Positions 19,976 to 27,565 of a DNA stretch of 64,000 nucleotides are shown in pieces. The stretch comes from Parazoarcus communis (GTDB lineage: Bacteria; Pseudomonadota; Gammaproteobacteria; Burkholderiales; Rhodocyclaceae). Location of the stretch: the NCBI RefSeq assembly GCF_003111665.1, contig NZ_CP022188.1, positions 3,906,001 to 3,970,000 on the forward strand, written 5' to 3'. Each line of letters starts with the position of its first letter. Positions within the stretch are counted from its first letter, which is position 1. The position numbers and the translations under genes are program-made. The notes below the pieces were generated by a model, which ran no database searches, was not told the origin of the DNA, and was given only the letters and a program-made list of their open reading frames with translations.

Positions 19976-22711
19976 TCAGGCGGCAGCGCGGGAAATCGGC
20001 GTGGCGTTCTGCATACGCTTGAGTTCGGGCACGCAGGAGCCGCAGTTGGTGCCGCAGCGGGTTCGCGCCTGCAGGGCATCGAGCGACTCGCCGGCGCGGA
20101 AGGCCGCCAGGATGTCGTCTTCCGACACGTCGAAGCAGTTGCAGATCACCTTTCCACGCATCACCTTGCCCGCGGGCGGCTGCGTGACCGGCGCCAGCAG
20201 CCAGTTGCGCACCGGCGCAGCGGATTCGCGCCTGACCATCAGATCGGTCAGCCAGTCCGACGCCAGCGCCTCACCCGCCAGACGAACGGCCGTCAGCCGG
20301 TCGCCATCCACGCGCGCATGCTTTGCGATGTCACGACGGCTGTCGCTGTAGCTCAGAGTCTTGAGCGGATCGTCCAGTCCGAGCGCACGATCGAGTTCGG
20401 CCAGCAGCGCCGGTTCGATATGCTCGCAGCGCGCCTTGAGCACCACCACCGGATGTTCGCGTCCGGCCAGGGTCAGACTGGCATAGGGGAAGCCCGACAG
20501 CAGGGGTCTCAGGCGCTCCATCAGCGCATGCGGATTGTCCGCGCCGGCCTCGCCGCTTGCGCGCATTGCCACCAGCGTGTGAGCGGCCACGAAGGCCTCG
20601 ACCTGTACCGCTGCATGCTTCAGTTCGGGCTGCTTCGAATGCGGATCGAACTTCGACGGCATCAGCGTGTTCGAGCCCAGCCCGGACATCGCGTTACCGC
20701 CCCAGTGCATCGGCAGGAAACACTGCCCCGCGCGCACGGTGGTCGATTCCAGCGCCTTGACCACCATCGTGCCGCCACGCGCACGCACCGTCACCAGATC
20801 ACCGTCCTTCAGCCTGCGCCGCGCGAGATCCTCGGGGTGCATGTGCAGCAGCGGCTCCTGCTCGTGGTTGTAGAGGCGCGCCACCAGACCGGTGCGGCTC
20901 ATCCCGTGCCACTGGTCGCGCAAACGCCCGGTGATGAGATGCAGGGGATAGCGCGCGCTGGGCGACTCCGCCGTCATCGCGTGCTCGGTCACCACGAAGC
21001 GCGCCTTGCCCGAAACGGTCGGAAACACCCCGTCTTTGTAAAGGCGCTGCTTTCCGGTGCTTGCACCCTCGGGGAACGGCCATTGCTGCGGGCCATCCGC
21101 CTCCAGCATCGCGTACGACAGGCCGGTGATGTCGAGATCGCGATCGCGCGTGCTTTCGCGGTGCTCGTTCCAGATCGATTCCGGGTCGGCGTAGGGGAAC
21201 ATGCGCTGGGCAAGCTCGCCCTTGCCCAGCGCGACCCCGAGCCGGCGTGCAAAGTCGACCGCGATCTGCCAGTCGTGCCGTGCCTCGCCCGGCGCCGGGA
21301 CGGCACCCCGGACGCGCGTGATGCGGCGCTCGGAGTTGGTCACCGTGCCGTCCTTCTCGCCCCAGGTCGTCGCCGGCAGCAAGACATCGGCATGGCGGCA
21401 GGTTTCTGTGTGGGCGAAGGCTTCCTGCACCACCACCAGTTCGGCAGTGGCCAGCGCCTCATGCACAAGGGTCTGATCGGGCATCGACTGCGCCGGGTTG
21501 GTACAGGCAATCCAGACCGCCTTCACCTCGCCCGACTTGAGCGCCTGGAACAGCTCGACCGCGCTCTTGCCGGGTTTCTCCGGCACCGAATCCACGCCCC
21601 ACAGGGCTGCAACCTCGGCACGGTGCGCCGGGTTCGCCAGATCGCGGTGCGCCGACAGCAGGTTGGCGAGACCACCGACCTCACGCCCGCCCATCGCGTT
21701 GGGCTGTCCGGTCAGGGACAGCGGACCGGCCCCCTGACGGCCGATCTGCCCGGTGGCCAGGTGCAGGTTGATCAGCGCCGCGTTGTTGTGGCTGCCAAAC
21801 GCATACTGGTTCAGCCCCTGACAGTACATCGAGAGCGTGGCCGGGCTGCTGGCAAACCACTCCGCCGCGGTTTCGATATCCTTCTTGTTCAGTCCGCAGA
21901 TCGCCGACGCCATGGCCGGCGTGTATTCACGCACGGTTTTCTTGATCGCATCGAAGCCCTCGGTGTGGGCGTCGATGTAGTCGCGTTTCACCAGGCCTTC
22001 CCACAGCATCACATGCAGCATGCTGTTGTAGAGCGCGATGTCGGTGCCGGGAAGCAGCGCGAGATGAAGATCGGCCGCCTCGGCGGTATCGGTGCGGCGC
22101 GGGTCGATCACGATCAGCTTCATCGCCGGGTTGGCCTTGCGCGCATCCTCGACCCTGCGGAAAACGATCGGGTGCGCAAATGCGGTGTTGCTGCCGGCAA
22201 TGACCAGACAGTCCGTGTGCGCGATGTCCTCGTAGCTCGCCGGCGGCGCGTCGGCGCCGAGCGTCATCTTGTAGCCGCTGACCGCACTCGACATGCACAG
22301 GCGCGAGTTGGTATCCAGGTTGTTGGTGCCAATCAGGCCTTTGACAAGCTTGTTGAAGACGTAATAGTCCTCGGTGAGCAGCTGTCCCGCGCCGTAGAAG
22401 GCCACAGCATCCGGCCCGTGTTCGCGGATGATGGCGGCAAAACGGTCGGCGACGTGATCGAGCGCCGCATCCCAGCTCACCCCCTGACGCGCGGTCTCGC
22501 GTGCAGTGCGCAACTCGGGCCGAAGCGCGCGGACGGCGAGGGTTTCAGGTCCAGCCGACAGATGCAGCGTCGATCCCTTGGTACATAACCTGCCGAAGTT
22601 GGCCGGATGCGCGGGGTCGCCACGCACGCCGGTAATCTGATCGCCTTCATGCTCGATGATGACACCGCAGCCAACGCCGCAATAACAACAGGTGGAACGC
22701 GTTTCTGCCAT
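19976..22711 (-). CDS. nasA: Assimilatory nitrate reductase catalytic subunit with C-terminal [2Fe-2S] (BFD-like) domain
   Basis: 911 residues from the ATG at 22711, chosen because AAGGAG lies six bases upstream; the frame is open to 22810. An N-terminal [4Fe-4S] site (TCCYCGVGCG, residues 7-16, and a cysteine in GRLCTKGS) is followed by molybdopterin oxidoreductase and dinucleotide-binding domains. A C-terminal BFD-like [2Fe-2S] domain has CNCFDVSEDD and CGTNCGSC, as in NasA/NasC proteins. It reduces nitrate to nitrite in the cytosol for nitrogen assimilation. No signal peptide is present, which excludes periplasmic NapA. No nitrite reductase or nitrate transporter gene is adjacent; upstream lies a divergent methyltransferase. 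Confidence 0.92.
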   Translation of the reverse strand: MAETRSTCCYCGVGCGVIIEHEGDQITGVRGDPAHPANFGRLCTKGSTLHLSAGPETLAVRALRPELRTARETARQGVSWDAALDHVADRFAAIIREHGPDAVAFYGAGQLLTEDYYVFNKLVKGLIGTNNLDTNSRLCMSSAVSGYKMTLGADAPPASYEDIAHTDCLVIAGSNTAFAHPIVFRRVEDARKANPAMKLIVIDPRRTDTAEAADLHLALLPGTDIALYNSMLHVMLWEGLVKRDYIDAHTEGFDAIKKTVREYTPAMASAICGLNKKDIETAAEWFASSPATLSMYCQGLNQYAFGSHNNAALINLHLATGQIGRQGAGPLSLTGQPNAMGGREVGGLANLLSAHRDLANPAHRAEVAALWGVDSVPEKPGKSAVELFQALKSGEVKAVWIACTNPAQSMPDQTLVHEALATAELVVVQEAFAHTETCRHADVLLPATTWGEKDGTVTNSERRITRVRGAVPAPGEARHDWQIAVDFARRLGVALGKGELAQRMFPYADPESIWNEHRESTRDRDLDITGLSYAMLEADGPQQWPFPEGASTGKQRLYKDGVFPTVSGKARFVVTEHAMTAESPSARYPLHLITGRLRDQWHGMSRTGLVARLYNHEQEPLLHMHPEDLARRRLKDGDLVTVRARGGTMVVKALESTTVRAGQCFLPMHWGGNAMSGLGSNTLMPSKFDPHSKQPELKHAAVQVEAFVAAHTLVAMRASGEAGADNPHALMERLRPLLSGFPYASLTLAGREHPVVVLKARCEHIEPALLAELDRALGLDDPLKTLSYSDSRRDIAKHARVDGDRLTAVRLAGEALASDWLTDLMVRRESAAPVRNWLLAPVTQPPAGKVMRGKVICNCFDVSEDDILAAFRAGESLDALQARTRCGTNCGSCVPELKRMQNATPISRAAA

Positions 22712-22987
22712 GCTGGACTCCTTGTTGCAGGAGCTGTAGCAGAAAGCTTGCCAGCTTGGCACTGAGCAACGGGCACGCTTCCGGGGCAAGCCCGGCCATT
22801 CGCGCATCAATCCGGTGCACTGCCCCTGATCTGCGCACTGAAACCGTGCCAGGTTTCACGAATCGTGCCGCGCAGCCGTCCGGCACACGGGTGCAGATGG
22901 TAGGCTGTTCCGGTTTGGCGCCAATTGATTTTGCTGGTCGCCGGCATCGCGCCCCGGGGCCGTGGAACCCTCCCTCGAACAGGATCG

Positions 22988-23593
22988 ATGAAAGAACTTA
23001 CCCGCCCCACCATTGCACACTACGACCGCGAAGCCGCCGGATTCCGCGACGGGACCCGCGATCACGACGTCAGCCAGAACTACGCCGCATTCCTGGGTGC
23101 GATTGAAGGACCTGCCCCTTTCACCCTGCTCGATTTCGGATGCGGGCCGGGGCGTGACCTGAAGCATTTCAGCGCGCTCGGGCATCAGGCGGTCGGGCTG
23201 GACGGTTCGGCTGCCTTTGTCGGCATGGCAAGCGTCGACACCGGCTGCGCGGTGCTGCACCAGGACTTCATCGCACTCGATCTGCCAAGCGGGCATTTCG
23301 ATGGCGTTTTTGCCAACGCCTCGCTGTTCCATGTGCCGCGCCCGGCGCTGCCCGATGTGCTGACACAGTTGCATCGCACACTGAAGCCGCGCGGCGTGCT
23401 GTTCAGTTCGAATCCGCGTGGCGACAATCAGGAAGGCTTCAGCGGCGAACGCTACGGCTGTTACTACAATCTGGAGACGTGGCGTCAGTTACTCGCCAGT
23501 GCCGGCTTCACCGAACTGCATCACTACTACCGGCCACCCGGTCTGCCGTGCGCGCAACAGCCCTGGCTTGCCAGCGTGTGGCGCAAGCTTTGA
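22988..23593 (+). CDS. Class I SAM-dependent methyltransferase
   Basis: 201 residues from the ATG at 22988, preceded by AGGA; the longer frame from 22925 has an unlikely N-terminus. Motif I is LLDFGCGPGRDL (about 48-59), followed by a typical methyltransferase 11 core (FDGVFANASLFHVP). The substrate is unknown. It is divergent from nasA with a 276-base gap that holds no obvious further gene. Confidence 0.85.
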   Translation: MKELTRPTIAHYDREAAGFRDGTRDHDVSQNYAAFLGAIEGPAPFTLLDFGCGPGRDLKHFSALGHQAVGLDGSAAFVGMASVDTGCAVLHQDFIALDLPSGHFDGVFANASLFHVPRPALPDVLTQLHRTLKPRGVLFSSNPRGDNQEGFSGERYGCYYNLETWRQLLASAGFTELHHYYRPPGLPCAQQPWLASVWRKL

Positions 23594-23716
23594 ACACCCG
23601 TCTTATTCAGGCATGCTTGCAACTGACATTTCGATGCGATCTCCGACCGCCGCAGTTGCAAGGTGCCCGGCACCACCCACTCGGGGCAGCAAGCCCCGTC
23701 AGAAGGAGTAAATAAC

Positions 23717-24610
23717 ATGAGCTTCGGAAACATCATCGGACAACTGCTTCAGCAAGGCATGGCCAACCAGAGCCGTGGACGCCTCGATCACACCCTGGGC
23801 TCACAGGGCCTCGGCGGCATGGGCGGTCTCGAAGAGATGCTTGGCGGCCTGCTCGGCGGACAGGGTGGCGGACAGCAGCAGAGCCCGCAGTCGAATGCGA
23901 TGGGTGGCGGCGGTGGCGGCCTCGGCGGTCTGCTCGACATGGCGGCCGGTGCGCTTGGCGGTGGACGCAGTGCAGGTGGCGCACAAGGCGGTGGTCTGGG
24001 CGATCTTGCCGGCATGCTGCTTGGCGGCGGTGGCCGATCGGGCGCGTCGGGTGGCGCAGGCGGTCTGGGCGACCTCGCGGGCATGCTGCTCGGCGGCGGA
24101 CGCAGCAACGCCAGTGGCGGTGCCAGCGGTGGTGGCATGGCGATTCTAGGCACGCTGGCCATGGCCGCGTTCAAGCACTGGCAACAGTCGCAGAGCGCCG
24201 GCGCGGCTGCCGCAATGCCTGCCATGGCACCACAACAGTTTGCCGAGCTCACATCGCCCCAGGCCGAAACCCTGGTGCTGCGCGCAATGATCAGCGCGGC
24301 CAAGGCCGACGGCCAGGTTGATGACGAAGAGATCCAGCGCATTGTCGGCAAGATCGACGACGACGGCGTCAGCGCAGAAGAAAAGCAGTTCATCACCGAT
24401 GAGCTGCGCGCACCGCTCAACCTTCAGGCGCTGGTCGCCGACGTCCCCGACGCACTGGTCGGCACTCAGGTGTATGCCGCATCCCTGCTAGCGATCAACC
24501 TCGATACCGACGCCGAGCGTGACTACCTGCGCACGCTGGCGCAGATGCTGCAGCTCGATGCGAGCGCGGTCGAACGCCTGCATTCGCTCACGGGCGCGCC
24601 TCAGGTCTGA
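23717..24610 (+). CDS. TerB-like / DUF533 protein with glycine-rich N-terminal half
   Basis: 297 residues from the ATG at 23717 (AAGGAG upstream). Residues 1-150 are Gly-rich and repetitive, with a hydrophobic segment following (GGGMAILGTLAMAAF). The C-terminal 130 residues form a helical TerB-like domain with acidic pairs (KADGQVDDEEIQRI, DDDGVSAEEKQF) of the sort that bind metal in TerB relatives. DUF533 proteins such as YebE are inner-membrane associated; the function is unknown. The lemA gene follows 26 bases on, so an operon with lemA and the TPM genes is likely. Confidence 0.8.
   Translation: MSFGNIIGQLLQQGMANQSRGRLDHTLGSQGLGGMGGLEEMLGGLLGGQGGGQQQSPQSNAMGGGGGGLGGLLDMAAGALGGGRSAGGAQGGGLGDLAGMLLGGGGRSGASGGAGGLGDLAGMLLGGGRSNASGGASGGGMAILGTLAMAAFKHWQQSQSAGAAAAMPAMAPQQFAELTSPQAETLVLRAMISAAKADGQVDDEEIQRIVGKIDDDGVSAEEKQFITDELRAPLNLQALVADVPDALVGTQVYAASLLAINLDTDAERDYLRTLAQMLQLDASAVERLHSLTGAPQV
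23993..24130 (+). repeat. Tandem 69-base coding repeat (two copies)
   Basis: Two 23-codon units, both beginning GLGDLAGMLLGGG and continuing RS-x-ASGGA, lie back to back at 23993-24061 and 24062-24130 within the DUF533 gene. Copy number could vary by recombination. Confidence 0.7.
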
Positions 24611-24635
24611 GTCCGCTTAACGGAGAACCACTGAA

Positions 24636-25253
24636 ATGCTTCAACGCCTGATCCGCCGCTTTTCACTGCTGCTCAGCCTGGTCGCCCTGTTGGGGCTGTC
24701 GGGCTGCGGCTATAACGACTTCCAGCGTCTGGACGAAGAGACCAAGGCCGCGTGGGCCGAGGTACTCAACCAGTACCAGCGCCGCGCCGATCTCGTTCCC
24801 AACATCGTCGCCACCGTGAAGGGCGAAGCCGACTTCGAGCAGACCACCCTCACCCGCGTGATCGAGGCCCGCTCGCGCGCCACGGCGATTCAGGTCACCC
24901 CTGAAACGCTCAACGACCCACAGGCCATGGAGCGATTCCAGCAGGCACAGGGGCAACTCGGTGGTGCCTTGTCGCGACTGCTGGCCGTATCCGAGAACTA
25001 CCCCAACCTGAAGGCGAACCAGGGCTTCCAGGAACTGCGGGTACAGCTCGAAGGCACGGAGAACCGCATCACTGTCGCCCGTAACAAGTACATCGGCGCA
25101 GTGCAGCAGTACAACGTGCTCGCGCGCAGCTTCCCGACCAACCTGACGGCCATGATCTTCAGCTACGCGCCCAAGGCCGGCTTCACCGTTGCAAACGAGG
25201 CCGAGATTTCGCGCCCGCCGACGGTGGATTTCGGTAGCCAGGGTTCGCGCTGA
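24636..25253 (+). CDS. lemA: LemA family protein, probable lipoprotein
   Basis: 205 residues. The N-terminal signal ends in the lipobox LSGC (C24), so it is probably a lipoprotein. The LemA fold is evident from NQYQRRADLVPNIV, ASENYPNLK-like VSENYPNLKAN and ENRITVARNKY, ending with the FPTNLTAMIF segment. LemA proteins often pair with TPM/YgcG proteins, as here (3 bases to the next start). The molecular role is not known. Confidence 0.93.
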   Translation: MLQRLIRRFSLLLSLVALLGLSGCGYNDFQRLDEETKAAWAEVLNQYQRRADLVPNIVATVKGEADFEQTTLTRVIEARSRATAIQVTPETLNDPQAMERFQQAQGQLGGALSRLLAVSENYPNLKANQGFQELRVQLEGTENRITVARNKYIGAVQQYNVLARSFPTNLTAMIFSYAPKAGFTVANEAEISRPPTVDFGSQGSR

Positions 25254-25256
25254 GGC

Positions 25257-26216
25257 ATGTCACTGCGCCGAATGCTTGCTGCTTCATCGCGCCGCAACGC
25301 GTGCCCGTCGGGCTGGCTTCGCCCTTCGAGCCTGATCGGGTGGGCATTGCGCTGGCTTGCCTGCGCAATGCTGTTGCTGAACTCGGCCGCGTTTGCCCAG
25401 GCAGTGCTGCCGACACCCGAACTGAGCGCTCGGGTCATCGACCAGACGGGCACGCTTGACGCCAGTGCCCGTCAATCGCTCGAGTCGAAACTGGCCGCAT
25501 TCGAAACCGGCCGCGGCAGCCAGATCGTTGTGCTGGTCGTCGCCAGCACCGCCCCTGAGGACATCGCTTCATACGCCTTCCGGGTCGCTGATGCGTGGAA
25601 GATCGGCCGCCAGGAGGTGGGCGACGGGGTGCTGCTGGTGGTTGCCAAGGACGATCGCAAGGTCCGCATCGAGGTCGCGCGCGCGCTCGAAGGTGCGGTA
25701 CCCGACGTCATTGCCTTTCGCATCATCGACGGTCTCATCACGCCACGCTTTCGTGACGGCGACTTTGCCGGCGGCATCACAGCCGGCGTGGACGGCCTTA
25801 TTGCCCGCATCTCGGGCGAAGACCTGCCGCTCCCTGAAAAGCCCCCTTCCTCTGGCGCTGATTCAGGCTTCTCGATCGAAGATATTGCCGCATTCCTCTT
25901 TATCGGCGTACCGGTCCTCGGTGGCATCCTCACCAGCATGCTCGGCCGCAAGCTCGGCACCCTGGCCACAGCCGGCGTAATGGGTTTCGTTGTCCAGCTG
26001 ATTACCGGCAGTCTGCTGCTCGCCATCGTTGGTGGCGTGCTTGCGCTGATATTCGCCATCGCCATCGGTGGTGGTGGCGGTGGTGGCGGCTTTGGAGGTG
26101 GTGGCCCTGTCATTCGCGGCGGCTTCGGTGGCGGCCGCAGCCGTGGTGGAGGTGGTGGCTTCCGCTCTGGTGGCGGTGGGAGTTTCGGCGGCGGCGGCGC
26201 ATCGGGAGGATGGTGA
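25257..26216 (+). CDS. TPM-domain (YgcG family) membrane protein with Gly-rich tail
   Basis: 319 residues. A signal peptide ends near AFAQ (residue 48), a TPM domain follows (about 55-180, starting VIDQTGTLDASAR), then two or three hydrophobic segments (205-275) and a tail rich in Gly with Arg/Ser. The start at 25257 gives an unusually long n-region of about 30 residues before the hydrophobic core; an internal start such as the GTG near 25305 cannot be excluded. Operon with lemA and the following TPM gene. Function unknown. Confidence 0.88.
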   Translation: MSLRRMLAASSRRNACPSGWLRPSSLIGWALRWLACAMLLLNSAAFAQAVLPTPELSARVIDQTGTLDASARQSLESKLAAFETGRGSQIVVLVVASTAPEDIASYAFRVADAWKIGRQEVGDGVLLVVAKDDRKVRIEVARALEGAVPDVIAFRIIDGLITPRFRDGDFAGGITAGVDGLIARISGEDLPLPEKPPSSGADSGFSIEDIAAFLFIGVPVLGGILTSMLGRKLGTLATAGVMGFVVQLITGSLLLAIVGGVLALIFAIAIGGGGGGGGFGGGGPVIRGGFGGGRSRGGGGGFRSGGGGSFGGGGASGGW

Positions 26217-26218
26217 TC

Positions 26219-26758
26219 ATGAATTTGCCGGCACGAATCCTGCGCCACTTCTGGCTCGACGAAGACGACGCCTTCCGCCTGCTGGGCAAGGCCGCACTCG
26301 ACCGCCTCGATGCGCGCATCCACGATAGCGAACTGAAGCACACGGGTGAGATCTGCCTGTGCGTCGAGGCCAGCCTGCCGCGTGCACTGCTGTGGCGCCA
26401 CATCCGACGACGCGAGCCAATCGCGGCGCTCGTCCGGGAACGCGCAATCGACCTTTTCTCGACAATGCGGGTGTGGGACACGGCCGACAACAACGGGGTG
26501 CTGATCTACGTTCAGCTTGCCGAACACCGGATAGAGATTGTCGCCGACCGTGGCATCGCGGATCAGCTCGGGCCGGAACAGCTCGATGCCGAACTGTCCC
26601 AGGTACGCAGTTCGTTCGCAAATGGCGACTATGAAGCCGGACTGGGTGTCGCCATCGACGCGGTAGACGCTGCACTGAGCGCACGTTTCCCGGATGCCGA
26701 TCAGGCGATCAGCGCCCCGCGTGGAAATCAGTTACCCAATCGGCCGGTCGTTCGCTGA
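26219..26758 (+). CDS. Cytosolic TPM-domain protein
   Basis: 179 residues. The ATG at 26219 is preferred over that at 26210 because GGGAGG ends just before 26210, which leaves nine bases to 26219. There is no signal peptide. TPM features: ARILRHFWLDEDDAFRLL at the start, FSTMRVWDTADNNGVLIYV in the middle, and IVADRGI. It is the third gene of the lemA-TPM-TPM set and ends it. Confidence 0.85.
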   Translation: MNLPARILRHFWLDEDDAFRLLGKAALDRLDARIHDSELKHTGEICLCVEASLPRALLWRHIRRREPIAALVRERAIDLFSTMRVWDTADNNGVLIYVQLAEHRIEIVADRGIADQLGPEQLDAELSQVRSSFANGDYEAGLGVAIDAVDAALSARFPDADQAISAPRGNQLPNRPVVR

Positions 26759-26846
26759 GCCAATCCCAAGCGCACACCATGACACGGCGCGGCGCAGCTC
26801 GCCCTCATGCACTCCGCCGAGGCGATCCTGCGGCGGCTGAACCGCG

Positions 26847-27500
26847 TCAGCTCGCCTGCTTGATGGCGAGCACTGCCTGGTTGCGTAGCGTCTTCAGCAG
26901 CGAAAGCTCTCGTTCCGAGATCACGATCTCATCGGCGTGGTCCTTGTCGGCATAGATCAAGGCCACCGGCTTCTGCTTGATCGTGAGTGGCAGCAGCACG
27001 AAAGTGGAGGTTTGCACCGAGTCCCGGAACCACCCCGGGATGCGGTCCGCAATCTTGGGGTCGTTCACATCCGAGATCAGGATGTCGGCGCCCTTCGAGA
27101 TTGCCGCGTGAAAAATGTCAGGCGTAAAGCTCAGCGGAAAGTGAAACTTCCGTGCCAGCTCGGGCACGTCCGGGCCCAGCCCGAAACGCCCCTGCATGGT
27201 GTTGCTGCGCGCGTCCCGAATGCAGAGCAGCACGGGCCGGAAGCCGATTGCGCGATACATCGTCTCTAGAATGATGCGCAGCACGTCGTTGAGCTTGAAG
27301 TCCTCGACCAGCGTGTTGCTGATGTCCTGAATACCAGCCGACAGTACGGTTTCGGTATCCACCCTGAGCCCATCGGCATCGACCACGGCACCCGGGTTCG
27401 GCGTGCCCGTGCCGGCCCGCTCATCCGTTTCACCGGTTTCATCCGCCTCATCCTCATTGCAGTCCACGGCGCCCGCCTTGCTGCGACCGAACTTCTTCAA
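26847..27500 (-). CDS. GAF-domain ORF, probably the 5'-truncated remnant of an HDOD-GAF signalling protein
   Basis: 217 residues from a TTG at 27500 with no ribosome site before it. The last 170 residues form a GAF-like sensor domain with ILETMYRAIGFRPVLLCIRD and DILISDVNDPKIADR. I recall this segment as the C-terminal part of larger betaproteobacterial HDOD-GAF proteins (not checked). In-frame sequence resembling the linker before the GAF domain (DFARIIRINLHQTQFGQQ) continues upstream to about 27570 with no ATG or GTG. It then runs into the 3' end of comEC. The N-terminal HDOD domain is therefore missing. It may be a pseudogene or may be translated by coupling to comEC. Confidence 0.6.
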   Translation of the reverse strand: MKKFGRSKAGAVDCNEDEADETGETDERAGTGTPNPGAVVDADGLRVDTETVLSAGIQDISNTLVEDFKLNDVLRIILETMYRAIGFRPVLLCIRDARSNTMQGRFGLGPDVPELARKFHFPLSFTPDIFHAAISKGADILISDVNDPKIADRIPGWFRDSVQTSTFVLLPLTIKQKPVALIYADKDHADEIVISERELSLLKTLRNQAVLAIKQAS

Positions 27501-27565
27501 CTGCTGGCCAAACTGAGTCTGGTGGAGGTTGATCCGGATGATGCGGGCGAAGTCGGTCGAGCTGA

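Noticed and set aside
20318..22588. 756-codon open frame antisense to nasA
   Set aside because: Shadow of a strongly biased real gene; His/Arg/Gly-rich with no motif.
26076..26205. GGT-rich run at the end of the YgcG-family gene as a repeat or phase-variable tract
   Set aside because: It encodes the normal Gly-rich tail of this family and has no long homopolymer or exact short tandem array.
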